64,000 nt of DNA from Carya illinoinensis (lineage: Eukaryota; Streptophyta; Magnoliopsida; Fagales; Juglandaceae), in assembly GCF_018687715.1 (NCBI RefSeq), contig NC_056760.1, positions 33,617,501-33,681,500 on the forward strand, written 5' to 3'. A program made the translations under genes and the position numbers. Positions 10,882 through 22,536 of this stretch are shown piece by piece. Under the pieces are notes generated by a model. It ran no database searches and was not told the origin of the DNA. It worked only from the letters and a program-made list of their open reading frames with translations. The first letter of the stretch is position 1; the number at the start of each line of letters is the position of its first letter.

Positions 10882-11990
10882 GCATTTGTCATGTCAATAA
10901 AGAAATTTGTAAATTAATTTTTTTTTATCATGTTATATATTGAGTACTTGATTAGTTGTCCAATTACAACAAGTGCATTCTTCATTATCTAGAGTATTAT
11001 CTCTTTTGTTTTAAGAATAACGAGAGGTAATGCACTGTCAAATTAAAAAAATGAAATTACTTTTGGAAAGGATATGGTTATTTATAAGAGTAATGATACA
11101 TTTACAACTTTTTTATTATAAATGAAATGAAATCATTATTTTATTTAAAGTAATGTTGATATAGTCATAGAGTATGTAAATTCTGCACACTCTCTTTAAA
11201 AAAGAGTTGGCTTCTTTATTAAAAAATATATTTTTTATATGGGTATAATATTTATCAATGTTTTTTAAAAGAAATGTATAGATAGAGTTTATACATTATA
11301 GGATTGCAAATATTATTTATTGCCTATATATTTTAAGTGCGCAATATGAAATTGTATCATTTCAATAGTGAATTGGATTTTGTCTTGTTTAGCTTGATCG
11401 GTCAAGGTGGCCTACATGCATGTCCTTTACCTGCAAAGGGTCAAACGCATAATCAATTATTTCACGTTAAAGAAGAGATATCAAAAGTACCAAAATCCTC
11501 CCCACCACCGTTTAGTAATAAAGCCAAAGTACTAATTTATTTTATAAATCAACCAATCATCTATAAAAAGGATCACGGCCATTAGCAGACATATACGTGG
11601 TACTGGGCGCTGATGTTTTATCTGACTGTTTAACTAGATATCAACTACACTACTACTAGGATAGATTGTCCATAGATCTTGCTTTGATCTCACCGTCATG
11701 AAGATTTTGTCGATTATAATTTTAGGGTTATAATATACGCACTAATTTCTAGGACGGAGAAAGATTTGTTCTGTCTTTCACTGGAAATATGGTCTGTCAA
11801 GAAATCACATCTGAATCATAGGGTTTAAGCAAAAGTCAAAAGATAATTTCTCGATTATCAGCTCACACTCCTAAGAGTGATAGCACAAGTAGATCGATGA
11901 CCCATTTGTCGTGTTCTTTTTATTTAAACATTGAGAAACTCCAATTTTCTTAACACCATCGTCTAAAGCTATAAATTTGTTGGTTAGGTA
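10882..11990. other. Intergenic DNA upstream of MIR172, no gene recognised
   Basis: AT-rich; an 82-residue ORF at 11337 resembles nothing. It may contain distal MIR172 promoter elements, but none can be named from sequence alone. Confidence 0.4.
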
Positions 11991-12549
11991 AAGGACAAAA
12001 TCATTCTAGCTCTAGTTTCTAAAGCTAGTCACCGCAATTGCCCATCCTTTCGCTGTTTGCTGCTGTAGGATGGCCAAGCTTCTGTTCTCTTGCCTTCTTC
12101 ACACCCTCCTTTCCCCCCGAATAATTAGCTCCCATGATGTTTTTCTTTTCTTTGTATTTTTTTTATTTTTTTTTATAACTTTCTTTGGCCTTTCTTTTCA
12201 TGTGCAGAGAGATGGGATCCGACATTCGATACTAATTATTGTAACATGCAATCATATAAATGCCTACCCCATCTTGATTAGTAGCTTAATTTCTGTCGTA
12301 GCCCAAACGTACCTTGAAATAATAATTGGAAAAAATACATGTCGTTCATGCTTTTAATGGCAGAATGCCATTATACAAACCCAAGAAGTTAACTCATTTA
12401 TTCTGCATCTATCGTGTATAGGTTTTGTGTTTAGGGTTTCAAATCCTCATCAATTTAGACACTTTCAATGGTCTTCTTTGAAAACCTCAATATATATATA
12501 TATATATACACATGCCTCTAATGTTCTAATTTTGACTGGCTCGATGGAC
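11991..12549 (+). promoter_or_regulatory. Probable pri-miR172 leader and promoter region
   Basis: The 560 bases before the hairpin. There is a polypyrimidine stretch ending TGTGCAG at about 12203-12209 that could be an intron acceptor of the primary transcript, and an (AT)n run at 12491-12507. The 95-residue ORF at 12070 begins with a hydrophobic stretch but ends in unlike sequence; I read it as chance. Transcript start is unknown. Confidence 0.3.
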
Positions 12550-12643
12550 AGTTGTTGTTTGCAGAAGTAGCATCATTAAGATTCATATTTAGAGGCTGCA
12601 ATTTGTGAGAATCTTGATGATGCTGCATTAGCAATAAACGGCT
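12550..12643 (+). ncRNA. MIR172: MIR172 microRNA precursor hairpin
   Basis: The 3' arm carries the conserved miR172 21-mer at 12608-12628 (AGAATCTTGATG...CTGCAT), identical to the miR172a form as I know it. The 5' arm carries the star strand at 12567-12587 (GTAGCATCATTAAG...). When folded, base i pairs with 25193-i, so the duplex has 2-nt 3' overhangs at both ends, as Dicer-like 1 would leave. The lower stem continues 17 bases outward to 12550/12643 with a few mismatches, and the loop is about 20 nt, compact for a plant precursor. miR172 directs cleavage or translational block of AP2-type transcription factor mRNAs (AP2, TOE, SMZ families) and controls phase change and flower identity. Transcription direction is plus, set by the arm order. 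A degenerate transposon begins about 230 bp downstream. Confidence 0.93.
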
Positions 12644-12879
12644 AAACAAGCAGAGGAACTCGGTTTGCTGGTCTCCCCTTGAACATGGTAAAGCTTCACT
12701 CACCACCTACTCGTTTCTTTTCCTTCGGAGTAATTATTAGGGACTTATTAGGGACTTTTGAATTAAAATTACTTTCATCCTATCATAGATGCCAATTCAA
12801 TTAAAATTAATGCTTACATAAATAATTTTAATTACATGATATGTTGTAATCATTACAACACAATTTATATTTTGTGACA

Positions 12880-13596
12880 GAGTGAGGAAACTGTCACCAA
12901 AGTAATCAAAACGTTACCAAATACATTTGGTGACGATTTCAAACCGTCACCAAGACTATCACCTAATGTGCATCACAGAATATAATTAGTGACAGTTTAC
13001 CATGCAATCGTCACTAAAAATACTTTTAGTAGCAGTTGGAAGTGTTCCATTTGGTATAACATTTGAACGTGAAATTTTTCTGTGATGATTGAAATCTGTC
13101 ACAAAAAGTAACGTTTGAATGTATGACATAATGTTCAAACATCAACCCGACCAATTGGCATTTGAATGACAAAATTTGACGTTCGTTGATTATAGTTCGA
13201 ACGTATCACTAATACATTTGAACATTTATACGTCTGAATGTTAACTGAAATAAACGTTTGAATTTCAGTTTAAACGTTAACAAACCAATGTTCAAACGTA
13301 ACGAGTATAACGTTCAAACGTTGGTTTGAATGTTAATGAATAAGCATCCAAACAAAAGTGGGTACGTTTGGATGTTTGTTTGAACGTTAATTGTTTAAAC
13401 ATTCAAACGTTTTGTTCGTTTGAGGGTGTTTACATTCGAACGTTCTGTTATAATTTTGTTAAATTACATTCGAATATTAGTTCGAATGTGAACCAACATT
13501 TGAAAGTTTTTTATTTACATTCGAATTTACATATCAGAATTACTAATTTCATAAAATTAAAAAACATACATTCAAATGAACTGAATGTGAAAGTAA
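12880..13596. mobile_element. CACTA-like subterminal repeat region (degenerate)
   Basis: Begins with GTGACAG...CTGTCACC, GGTGACGATTT...AACCGTCACC and TCACTAAAAATACTTTTAGT pairs, a style common at plant CACTA (En/Spm) termini. It continues into many direct and inverted copies of a near-palindromic word, ACGTTYRAACG and variants, about 20 between 13180 and 13520. These look like transposase-binding subterminal repeats. No CACTA terminus with a 3-bp duplication was found, so the class is inferred. Confidence 0.4.
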
Positions 13597-13815
13597 AATG
13601 AATTCTAACAATCAAAATGATTTCACTAGTTTTTCTTTAGAATAGTGAATAATTTGAATGATTCCACCCAACATATTCTGTCTGAGATACTCTTACAATC
13701 AAAATGATGATGTCATGAGTATTTTAAATGAGATACTCTAATAATCAGAATGATTACGTCAGTAGTACCTAGTAATAGTTTGACAATTAGAATGATTACG
13801 TCAAGAGTACTTGAG
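13597..13815 (+). repeat. Minisatellite array B, left part
   Basis: Imperfect units of about 46-60 bp with core ATCAgAATGATTACGTCA followed by 'gagTA' and 'gagatactct'. Continues at 15997 after the hAT-like insertion. It aligns in order with the reverse complement of 63283-63660. Confidence 0.8.
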
Positions 13816-14455
13816 TAGGGCTGAGCACCGACAGATCGGAGTCAGTATCTGGGTCCTACGACTCCGACTCCGACTTTGTCGGAGGCTGAGTCCAACCTCT
13901 GACTCCGGGTCCAAAGGTTATATGCTCCGCTCTGGCTCCGACTCCGACTTGCCGGAGCGGAGTCGGGACGGAGTTATTGAGATCGTGGGAGGACAGTGGG
14001 CACCGTGTGATGACCCAGATCTGCGACGACGTGGGGACTCGGGCGACGACCGAGTACCGACTGGGGCACCTGAAAATAGAGCTTCAAAAAAATCAAAAAA
14101 CAAATCAACAACCAAAAGGTCCAAAACCATAACAGACAAAAGAGAAATCAAAGATTCAGAACAACTAAAACAGATTTCAAAGTTTCAAACCCAAGAACGA
14201 ATCAAACGATTTCTGTTAGAGAGAGAGAGAGAGATAGGAGATACCGGAGAAGCCGTCGGAGGCTAGGGCTGCGCCGTTTTGTGGTGGCTGAGGGGGTTGA
14301 AGGCTGGGGTTGCCGCTACGCCATTTCAACTTCCGTGGGGGCTGACTGCTTAGTGGCTGAGTTTAAAGGTTGAAGTATAAAGTATAAACCCTAGGTCCCT
14401 AATCAAAACGGCCGGACTTTAGTATCGGGGGAGGGGGGGGGGGGGAATACGGCTA

Positions 14456-14900
14456 GACTTCACTCTTCAGTCCTGATTGAAGTAAACGGCGTCATTTACC
14501 CTCGAAACGGCGCCGTTTTACTAAAATTACTCTGTTTTGGCAACCAAAATATAGTCCATTGACGTCGTTTGGGCTCTGTTTTGGTATTTTCAGCCTTTTT
14601 TTTAATTAAATCAAAAATTAATTTCGTTTTAATACTATATATATATATTAACTATACTATTATATATAATATAACTATGTATTATAGGGGGAATAAACAG
14701 ACTTCACTCTTCAGTCCTGATTGAAGTAAACGGCGCCGTTTACCCCGAAAACGGTGCCGTTTTACTAAAATTACTCTGTTTTGGCAACCAAAACAGAGTC
14801 CAACGACGCCGTTTGGGCTATGTTTTGGTATTTTCAACCCCCTTTTTTTAACTAAATCAAATATTAATTTCGTTTTAATACTATATATATTAACTATACT
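14456..14900. repeat. 244-bp tandem duplication inside the hAT-like element
   Basis: GACTTCACTCTTCAGTCCTG begins at 14456 and again at 14700. Both copies hold AACGGCGCCGTTT-type palindromes and a 'TCTGTTTTGGCAACCAAAA' block. Confidence 0.88.
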
Positions 14901-15779
14901 ATTCTATATAATATAACTATATATTATATAAGTATAGTTAATTAGTAAGTTAATATATAACTATATATATTATAGTATATAAGTACAACTATATATTATA
15001 TTATATAAGTATAACTATATATTATAGTATATATATTATATATACTATATAAGTTACTATATAGTAACTTATATAATAACTTATAGTTAATTAGTAATGT
15101 AAATTAACTATATAAGGTATAGTTATATAAAATATGTAAATATATATGATTAATGTATAAAAAATAAATAGTATAGTAACTATATATTATATATTAACTT
15201 ATAGTAAACTAGTAATGTAAATTGTAAAATATAAAATAAGCTATAATAACTTATATAGTAACTTATAGTAAATTAGTAATGTAAATTAACTAAATAAGGT
15301 ATAGTAACTTATATAGTAACTATATTATTATATAGTAACTTATAGTAAATTAGTAATGTCAATTAACTATATAAGGTATAGTTATATAAAACATATAAAT
15401 ATATATAATTAATGCATAAAAAATACATATTATAGTAACTATGTACTATATAAGCCCTTAATATATATAGTATATATATAACTATATATTATGTATTGAC
15501 TTATAGTAAACTAGTAATGTAAAATATAAAATAAGCTATAGTAGCTTATATAGTAACTTGTATAGTAACTTATAGTAAATTAGTAATGTAAATTAACTAT
15601 ATAAAGTAAAGTGTAACTAATAACTATATTAACTTATAGTAACTTATAGTAAATTAGTAGTGTAAATTAACTTATACTAACTATATTAACTTATATTATT
15701 CATTATAATATTTATACATTATTATTTATTAGATGTTAATATATTGATAACACATATTTTTATAAAATATACACAATAT
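14900..15779. repeat. AT-rich tandem repeat core of the hAT-like element
   Basis: Repeated words 'TTATAGTAAATTAGTAATGT' and 'AACTATATAAGGTATAGT' recur several times, in longer higher-order units of roughly 250-300 bp. Confidence 0.75.
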
Positions 15780-15996
15780 TGGAGTCGGAGTCGGAGTGGA
15801 AGTCGGAGTCGGAATCGGATGGGAAGTTGGAGTCGGTGTGTCGGAGTCGGATACCTCTGACTCCAACACACCGACTCCGACTTCCAAGGGAAAAAAAAAC
15901 TCCGACTCTGATTCGTCGAAGTCGGAGTGGAGCTGGAGCGGAGTCGGAATCGGAATCGGAGCCGAAGTCGGATTTTCGGATTTCTGCTCTACGCTA

Positions 15997-16140
15997 TACT
16001 TGAGTATAGGTATTCTAACAATCAAAATAATTACGCCAGAAATACCTCATGTAAATTATAAATGGAGATACTTGGACAATTATAATGATTACGTCACGAG
16101 TATCCCAAGCATTATTCATTGAGAAAATACTGTTTTAGAG
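15997..16140 (+). repeat. Minisatellite array B, right part
   Basis: Resumes directly after the hAT target-site duplication with two more units (ATCAAAATAATTACG and ATTATAATGATTACGTCA). Joining it to 13597-13815 gives an uninterrupted array. Confidence 0.8.
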
Positions 16141-16157
16141 ACACTTTGTAGTTAAGA

Positions 16158-18902
16158 TGAAACATCCCGCTAGAAATTCAATGGCAGAATTTCTATAGGT
16201 TTTAGGAAACTCATGAAAATCCCTTAAGTTTTCACGAATTGATCAATTGCGTAAGTTTTAGTATGTCAGTTTAGTCAGTGTTATCACTCACTCTGGTGCC
16301 AAAAGTGCAATTTTAATTATTTGAGGTTATTAGAAGTGTTAGAATGCGTTAAGGTCTATGGTATTAGACTTAGTTGATTATTTAAGATTTTATGACGCAA
16401 TAATCTCATTTTCATATTTCAAACGAAAAGCATGTTTGAAACTGTGTTTTTATTTTTAGCGGCACTTTAGGGTTGAATTTCGATTAAAAAAAATTCATTA
16501 TTAGATTTATATGAATATTTATGATTTTACAGTACAAAATTTATTATTCACTTTCATTGAGTGAATAGTAACCTTGATAAGTGCACGGAGTGCAATATTT
16601 TCAAAATTATAACGTGGAATACCCAAATTAGATTATTGAAGTTTTATTTAGGCACTTGCCAAGATCTTAACCATACTTGATGAATAATATTATACATTGG
16701 CCCCATAAGGAACCATTAGAATGATTTTTTAAGGAATCAATGTGTGAGACCATGCCATCTAAGCAAAACTCTATTTCATCCGACCAACTAGATTGTCCTG
16801 AATCAATGAGGATTTCAGCCTTAGTAAAACCCTAACTGGTTGGAATCCAACTAAAACCCAAAAAGCATGTTCGAAACTGAAACCCTAAACGGTTTTCTCC
16901 AAACCCTAAAATTGACCTCCAAATCTAACTAAATCAGTTTCTAACTTTGTGTCTAATCACTTGATTAAATTACTTCCACATACTATTAATCCTTCAAATT
17001 ATGTTATGACATCTTACCCAATCTTTTAAACCTTGGATATTTGATTGAGGCAAGAAAAATTAGATTTGGACTTGATAGCATCCCAAACTCTCTTTAAACC
17101 CCAAATTGAGGCTCATTCGGTTAAGACCCTTTAAGGCCAACGCATTTAGCCATTGTGGCATTACTTATTGGCTAAGTATTTTACCCCCACATGGTTGATC
17201 AGCTCTTCCCAAGAAAGCCCTAGAGTGTACTTGAAGTGATGGGCTAGAAGCCACCTCACTCTTATCCTCCTACAAGCACTTGAAAAGAAATATTTTGGGC
17301 TGATTTTTATCCACTAATTTAGGTAGTCAAGACCAGCACCCAAGCTCACTCTTAGTCCTATATTATCCCTCACTTGTGTAAGAAATATTCTAGCTCATTT
17401 CTCACTTATTCCATCCCTTTCTCCCACATTTTTTAGAGAGCAAACAAAAGAATCTCTCAAACAGCTTTTTTGAGTCCCTTTGCATGCCCGTTTCAAAGTT
17501 TTTGTAAGTGTTTTCTCACAAAACTACCTTCATGAAAGTTGTTCCTTTTGGAGTCTAGTTTACATGTATATCTTATTTGTTCCATTTGATGGTCTTTTGA
17601 TTGCATGATTAAAGTTTTTGATGAAAGATTTTCTTAGATCTAGAAACAGGAAAAAGAAAAATAGTTTATGTTTTATGAAAATTTAGATTTTTTGTGGTTT
17701 AATCTTACTCCAATGACTTTGATATTTTTATTTGAGGATCATAAACCTCTTAGATACATTTTAGGAGGTTAGTTTCAAGATATTTGATTTTAGTTTAAAA
17801 GATATGAAATTTTTATTTGATTTTATTTGGATAAGCTAAAAGAATGATGTTTTTGGCTAGATCCATGTTTTGGTTGAGTTTTAATCATGTGATTTTGGGT
17901 TTAAAGCTTGGATATGTTTAGGACATCTTTTTAAACCATGTGATGTTTTGGTTTGAATATCTAATATTTTTAAGCTATGAATCAAGTGGTTGATCAAAAT
18001 TAGTTAGAAACAAAATCTATTTTCGACTTAGCAGAAAGCTGAAAACTCCAAGTGTTTTTTTGGTGATTTTGATGACTTTTGTTTGATGATTCAAAACATG
18101 GTTATTCTTAGAAATATGTTATGAAGATATTAGAATGAAATTTTGGTTTGATCATGAGTTTTGAAATTAGAAGAATTGCAACAAAAATCAAGAGAAATAG
18201 ACTATTATGTTTTGGCCCTATGAGGTTTTTCATAGTTGTGTGATGTTTTAAATTTTTCTAAGTTGATATTTGAGTTTAGGACAAAATTTACAAGAGGTAT
18301 GCATTTACTACCATGCATGCATCATTAACTTGTATGGAAATTGTTTGTTAACTTGCTGAAATTTATAATCAAATCTCATCATGGTAGTCTCAAATATCAT
18401 TCCCCATGAATGGTAGTGCATGTCTCAGGATCAGAAGCCACACCCAAGATCAACTCGTTGGAGACAGTCGATTAGATGACAGTACGTCGTAGAGCTCATA
18501 GCCATGATGCTTTGATTTATAGATGGTATTATGGCATCACTAGATGAGTTGTGCAAATGCCTTGATGGATAGCTTAATAGTTGCCTTAGTTTACTACTTG
18601 TACTTAAGGAGTTCGGTCTCCATCACTCTTATGATCACAATCATTTTGGACTCGTGTTGTGATCATGGTTGTTTAGTATGTCAATATGTATGAAGTATAT
18701 TTTAAATATTTCAAATATTTTTATTTTGGTGCATAGTATTGCTCAAGAAAAAAAATTATTCGCTGCAAATATTGCATACTGCTAGATGCATATTAAGAAT
18801 AATGCATCTTATATGTCATGAATGAGAGTAGGTAACATTGTGTTGCATGTCTCAACGCTTTAAATGTCCTTTCAATCCCAAGTAAAATTTGGAGGCGTCA
18901 CA
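16158..18902 (+). mobile_element. Solo LTR (gypsy type) inserted between arrays A and B
   Basis: Starts TGAAACATCCCGCTAG (a worn TGTGACGTCCCGC) and ends GGAGGCGTCACA, 2745 bp. Its first two thirds align with the reverse complement of 22.5-24.7 kb and with 61.6-62.6 kb plus; the last third is different. Flanks TAAGA and CAAGC match at 3 of 5, consistent with an old 5-bp duplication. The related copy at 63.2 kb runs from B to A with no LTR between them, so it serves as the empty site. No internal region or second LTR accompanies it. Confidence 0.75.
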
Positions 18903-19315
18903 CAAGCCATGACTTGACATGAAGTGAAATGACAAATGACATGACATACCTAGCGTGACATATAAGTGAGATGCATAACTAGACGTAACATGAAACAGAT
19001 AAACAATATGAATCATGGCATAACATGTAAAACATAATATTATGCAACTTGACATAACATGTAATAAATAACATTTCGTGACATGGCATAACGTGTAACA
19101 AATAGCATCACGTGACAAGGCATAACATATAACAAATAACTATCTTGTGACAGAATATAATTTATGTAACAAATAAATATTTCATGACAAAATATAATAT
19201 GTGTAACAGATAAACCTGTAGTGACATGGCATAGCATATATAATAACATAAGTATATAACCAATAGTTCTCTTACCAACAAACATACAGAGTTATTTGAT
19301 AGTAAGTTAGAATAT
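18903..19315 (+). repeat. Minisatellite array A
   Basis: Units of about 34-39 bp: 'gtgacatggcataacgtgta' then 'acaaatagcatcac', with six or more degenerate copies. The reverse complement recurs at 62880-63180. Confidence 0.82.
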
Positions 19316-19330
19316 AACTTATAGTGATAG

Positions 19331-22300
19331 TATGGAGGGGAATGTCTTCTTCTGGTATGATAAATGGCGAGATAGTAGTCCTTTATTTAATGATATGCAA
19401 GTTGTGGGCCAACATTTAAAGTTAATGATTGTAAATTATCTAATAGTTGGGATGTGGATTTGATTGTTCGCTTAGTTGGTTTGGACAATGTTAATGTGAT
19501 TTTGGAGGCTCTAAGAAATAGCCAGCTGGGCTTGGATTTGTTAATTTGGACAAAAAATAAAACTGGTTTTTTTTTTCCCACTAAGTCGGCTATGGATGTG
19601 AGATAAAAGACTTCCTCTTAAAATGTCTACTAATATGTGGAAGGCTTGGAATCTAGCCTTGAGTGTGGATAATCAACTTTGTTGTATTGGCATCCCTATA
19701 ATTTCCCAGTGTGATTGTTGTAAGGATGGTAACTATGAAGATTAGAACCATGTGCTTTTTGCAGGAGAATTTGCTAGTAAGGTTTGGCATTACTTTGGAG
19801 CACTTTTTGGTATCCCTCTCGGCCGTACTTGGAAAGAACCCATGTAGATTTGGTTTCACCGCACAAAATCGTCAACTCAGGTTGGAATAATAGTGGGGAT
19901 TTTATCAGTGATTATCACATGGACAATTTGGCAGAGAAGATGCTTGGCTCATATGGAGGGACGGTTTAAATCTGTTATAGAACTTATGCATTCCATTTGC
20001 CAGTGGATTGGTCTCCTATGTGATGACCCGCTTTCGCTTGTATTTTCGCTGAAATGGTTGTTTTTATTTTAATTAATATATTAGTTTATTTATTTTAATT
20101 TATTGCATTTTAAAAATTAGTTTTTAATTTATTTGATGATGTGTTTTATTTCTTTTAGTTGTTTACGGTTTTTAATCTCGCTGCGGCGGTTTAGTTTTTT
20201 TTTGTTTTCCCGAAATGAGGATTAGACCTCATCTTCTTTTCCTACACCTCTTTTCCCTTTTTCCTTTTTCTTTTTCCTTTTTCTCTTTTTCTTCTTTTTT
20301 CTTTTTTTTTTCTTCTTCTTTCTTTTTCTTTTTTTCTTTTCTTCTTCCTTTCTTTTTCTTCTTCCCCGTCCCGAGCGTCGACTCTCTCTCTCTCTCCTCA
20401 CCCACGCCGGAGCTGCTTCCCCTCGACCCGCCGCCGTCCGGCTCACCGCCCCCACCAGTCGACTCCTCTCCCTCCGGCGCACCTCACCACCAATTCTCAC
20501 CCCCATCCGGCCAGCCGTTTGGCCGGAAAACACCATCAAAGCCTACACGGTTTTTGCCTCGATCCGCCGCTGTCGCTCCACCTCCGGCCACCATTTCTTC
20601 ACCACTTCATCACCGGTCCCTTGCCGTCCTAACCCACCTATTTTCGGCCTCCAACGACCACCGGAACAGCTCCCACGAGCTAGCTTTCATTTTTGGGAAA
20701 TCCGGCCTCTCTCCGGCATTTTCGCCGCCACCCACAGCCAACCACCACTTCCAATAGCTTCACAATCATCCCTAGACCATTCCCTATCAATCCCAAGCCT
20801 TGGTTTGTCCCCATTCAAAAGTGGGTATTTCACAACCCACGGCCACAGTGAATTTTCACTGTAACGTTGCTTTTTCTCCGCCGTTTGCAACGCCGAGTGT
20901 TTTCTAAAATTACCGTATAGCGCTGTAAGTATTTTCCAAACCCTATTTTCAGATTTAAAAATATATTGCTCATTCAATTATTTTATCTACTGGTTGGCTG
21001 ATTCCGGACTGAGTCCGAAGAGTTCGGGGGTCGGATGGATGGAGGACGGAGTTGCTTGTTTAATTGATATATGTTGGTTGTTTATTTTGGTGCATTGATA
21101 TGGCATTTACATGGTGCATGCACGTGTGTTTTTGTTTAATTGAGAAAAACCTGTTTATTGGCGTAAGTGGACTTACGGGTGCGTGTGTATCACGACCCCA
21201 AGCCGGGATGGAGTATTATCTTGGTGGAGCTCCTCTGGTCACTCGGGAGCGGAATAAACTGAGTGATGTCCCCTGGGTAGTGACTTACGGGTAGTGTTTG
21301 GGTTTTACTTACCTGCGGTACCCTTTTTGGTTCCGTAGCTTTTGGTGCAGGTTTTGAGGAGGAGGCTGAGCCCGAGGATGCGACTCCGCCGGGTTGCTGA
21401 TGTTATGCTTTATATTTGATTTTAAAACTATGTTAGTGTTTTGTAATATTTTATGTATGTTTTGAACAGCTTGTAATACGTTAAGAAAAATTCTGGTACT
21501 TAGTTATATGACTTTCGTTATCCGCTGCGTGTTTCTTCGTGCACATATGTTGCCTTTGCACACACTTGGCACCCGTCGTTAGGGTGGTGACCCGGGTTGT
21601 CACCATCCGGACGTCTCGATTTTCCCGTGTCTGTGCGTGGGGATTTGGGGGCGTCACATCCTATGTTGCAATGTGCATAAAATTTCTCACCTCTCCCGTT
21701 TTGATATGCAAATCCTGGAGAGCTTGCAAGTTTCGCTCGTTCTTCCATAGGAATGGCAATGTAAAGCAATTGCTTGGCAACGTCCAGTGGCTAGCTTGTT
21801 TAAGTTGAACATAGAAGGTAGTAGTTTGGGCAATTTGGGCTCCTCAGGTGTGGGTGGGATCATTAGGAATGATTATGGTATTTTAATACATGCATTTTCT
21901 TCTTTCATTGGCACTGGTTCTGACAATTAGGCAGAGCTATTAGCCCTCCTTCAGGGTCTCAAGGTATGCAAATCTTTGGGTATTAATTACGTTGAACTAG
22001 AACTTGATTCTATGGTTGTGATATCTTGGTAGAGGAGTAAGAGATGTGGGGTGTGGTATTTAGAGGATTTCTGGGAGGAAGTTCTTGACATTATGAACTC
22101 CATGGTTTGTTCTGTGCACCATTTTTTAGAGAGAGAAATAAAATGGTAGATTGCTTGGCGAAGAGATGGACTTCAAGTTTAGATTTGGTTTGTTCCAACT
22201 TGGCGGAGACTCCCTAAGTACTACGAGGTTTAATTCATATGGACCATTCAGGGATGCCTTCATTACATCTACGATAGCTTTTGTGTTTATAGATTATTGT

Positions 22301-22521
22301 ATAGAGTTGGCCTTTTTGGTTATTGTTATTTTTGTGTTTAGTATATGATTCGGTTTTTATTTAAGTTTTTTTTTTTTTAATGCATGGGATTATTTTTATT
22401 AAATACGTGTAAATCTCAAGTGTCCTTATTGTTACCACAGTATTCTTTTGCTATAAGCGAAGGCTATCAATAAAATTAAGTTACATTCTCTTCTCTAAAA
22501 ATGAAAAAAAAAAAAAAAAAA
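19331..22521 (+). mobile_element. 5'-truncated LINE with RNase H, split by a solo LTR
   Basis: Plus-strand frames with stops give, in order: FWYDKW (19340s), a linker, VLFAGEFASKVWHYFG (LINE zinc-finger region, about 19755), then after the solo LTR an RNase H-like domain with GGIIRNDYG, ELLALLQGL and ELDSMVV, up to about 22170. The 3' end has a TAATAAAAT-type tail and about 20 A (22504-22523). Worn duplications flank it: AACTTATAGTGATAG (19316-19330) and AACTTACAATGATCG (22522-22536), 12 of 15 matching. EN and most of RT are missing through 5' truncation. Several stops and the LTR make it a dead copy. Confidence 0.8.
20019..21658. mobile_element. Solo gypsy LTR inside the LINE
   Basis: Starts TGTGATGACCCG and ends GGGGGCGTCACA, 1640 bp, with a perfect 5-bp duplication TCCTA (20014-20018 and 21659-21663). 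On either side the LINE reads on. It contains a pyrimidine-rich, then GC-rich leader (20230-20760) whose 180-residue Phe/Ser/Pro ORF is not a gene. No internal region is present, so two LTRs recombined and removed it. Confidence 0.9.
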
Positions 22522-22536
22522 AACTTACAATGATCG

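Larger units (their letters stand above)
13816..15996. mobile_element. hAT-like non-autonomous transposon with GGAGTC hexamer ends
   Basis: A perfect 8-bp target-site duplication, TACTTGAG (13808-13815 and 15997-16004), brackets the element. The terminal inverted repeats TAGGGCTGAGCA and (reverse complement of the right end) TAGCGTAGAGCA match at 9 of 12. Inside each end are many GGAGTC/GACTCC hexamers in inverted orientation. It is 2181 bp, with an AT-rich middle and no transposase. ORFs of up to 151 residues in it are Ser/Glu/Arg products of the hexamer and are not genes. The 8-bp duplication and TIR form indicate the hAT superfamily. It sits inside minisatellite B and splits it. Confidence 0.88.

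Noticed and set aside
12070..12357. 95-residue ORF with a signal-peptide-like start
   Set aside because: Hydrophobic start arises from a T-rich run; lies in the probable pri-miR172 leader and has no homologue I recognise.
13811..14266. 151-residue ORF with SDSGS and RKS-rich sequence
   Set aside because: Begins in the target-site duplication and spans the end of the hAT-like element; made of GGAGTC hexamers and purine runs.
15729..16122. Overlapping ORFs on both strands with Ser-Glu repeats
   Set aside because: All frames of the same GGAGTC hexamer array at the right end of the hAT-like element.
20215..20757. 180-residue ORF rich in Phe, Ser and Pro
   Set aside because: Lies wholly in the leader of a solo LTR with a perfect duplication; a product of pyrimidine-rich and then GC-rich composition, with no domain.
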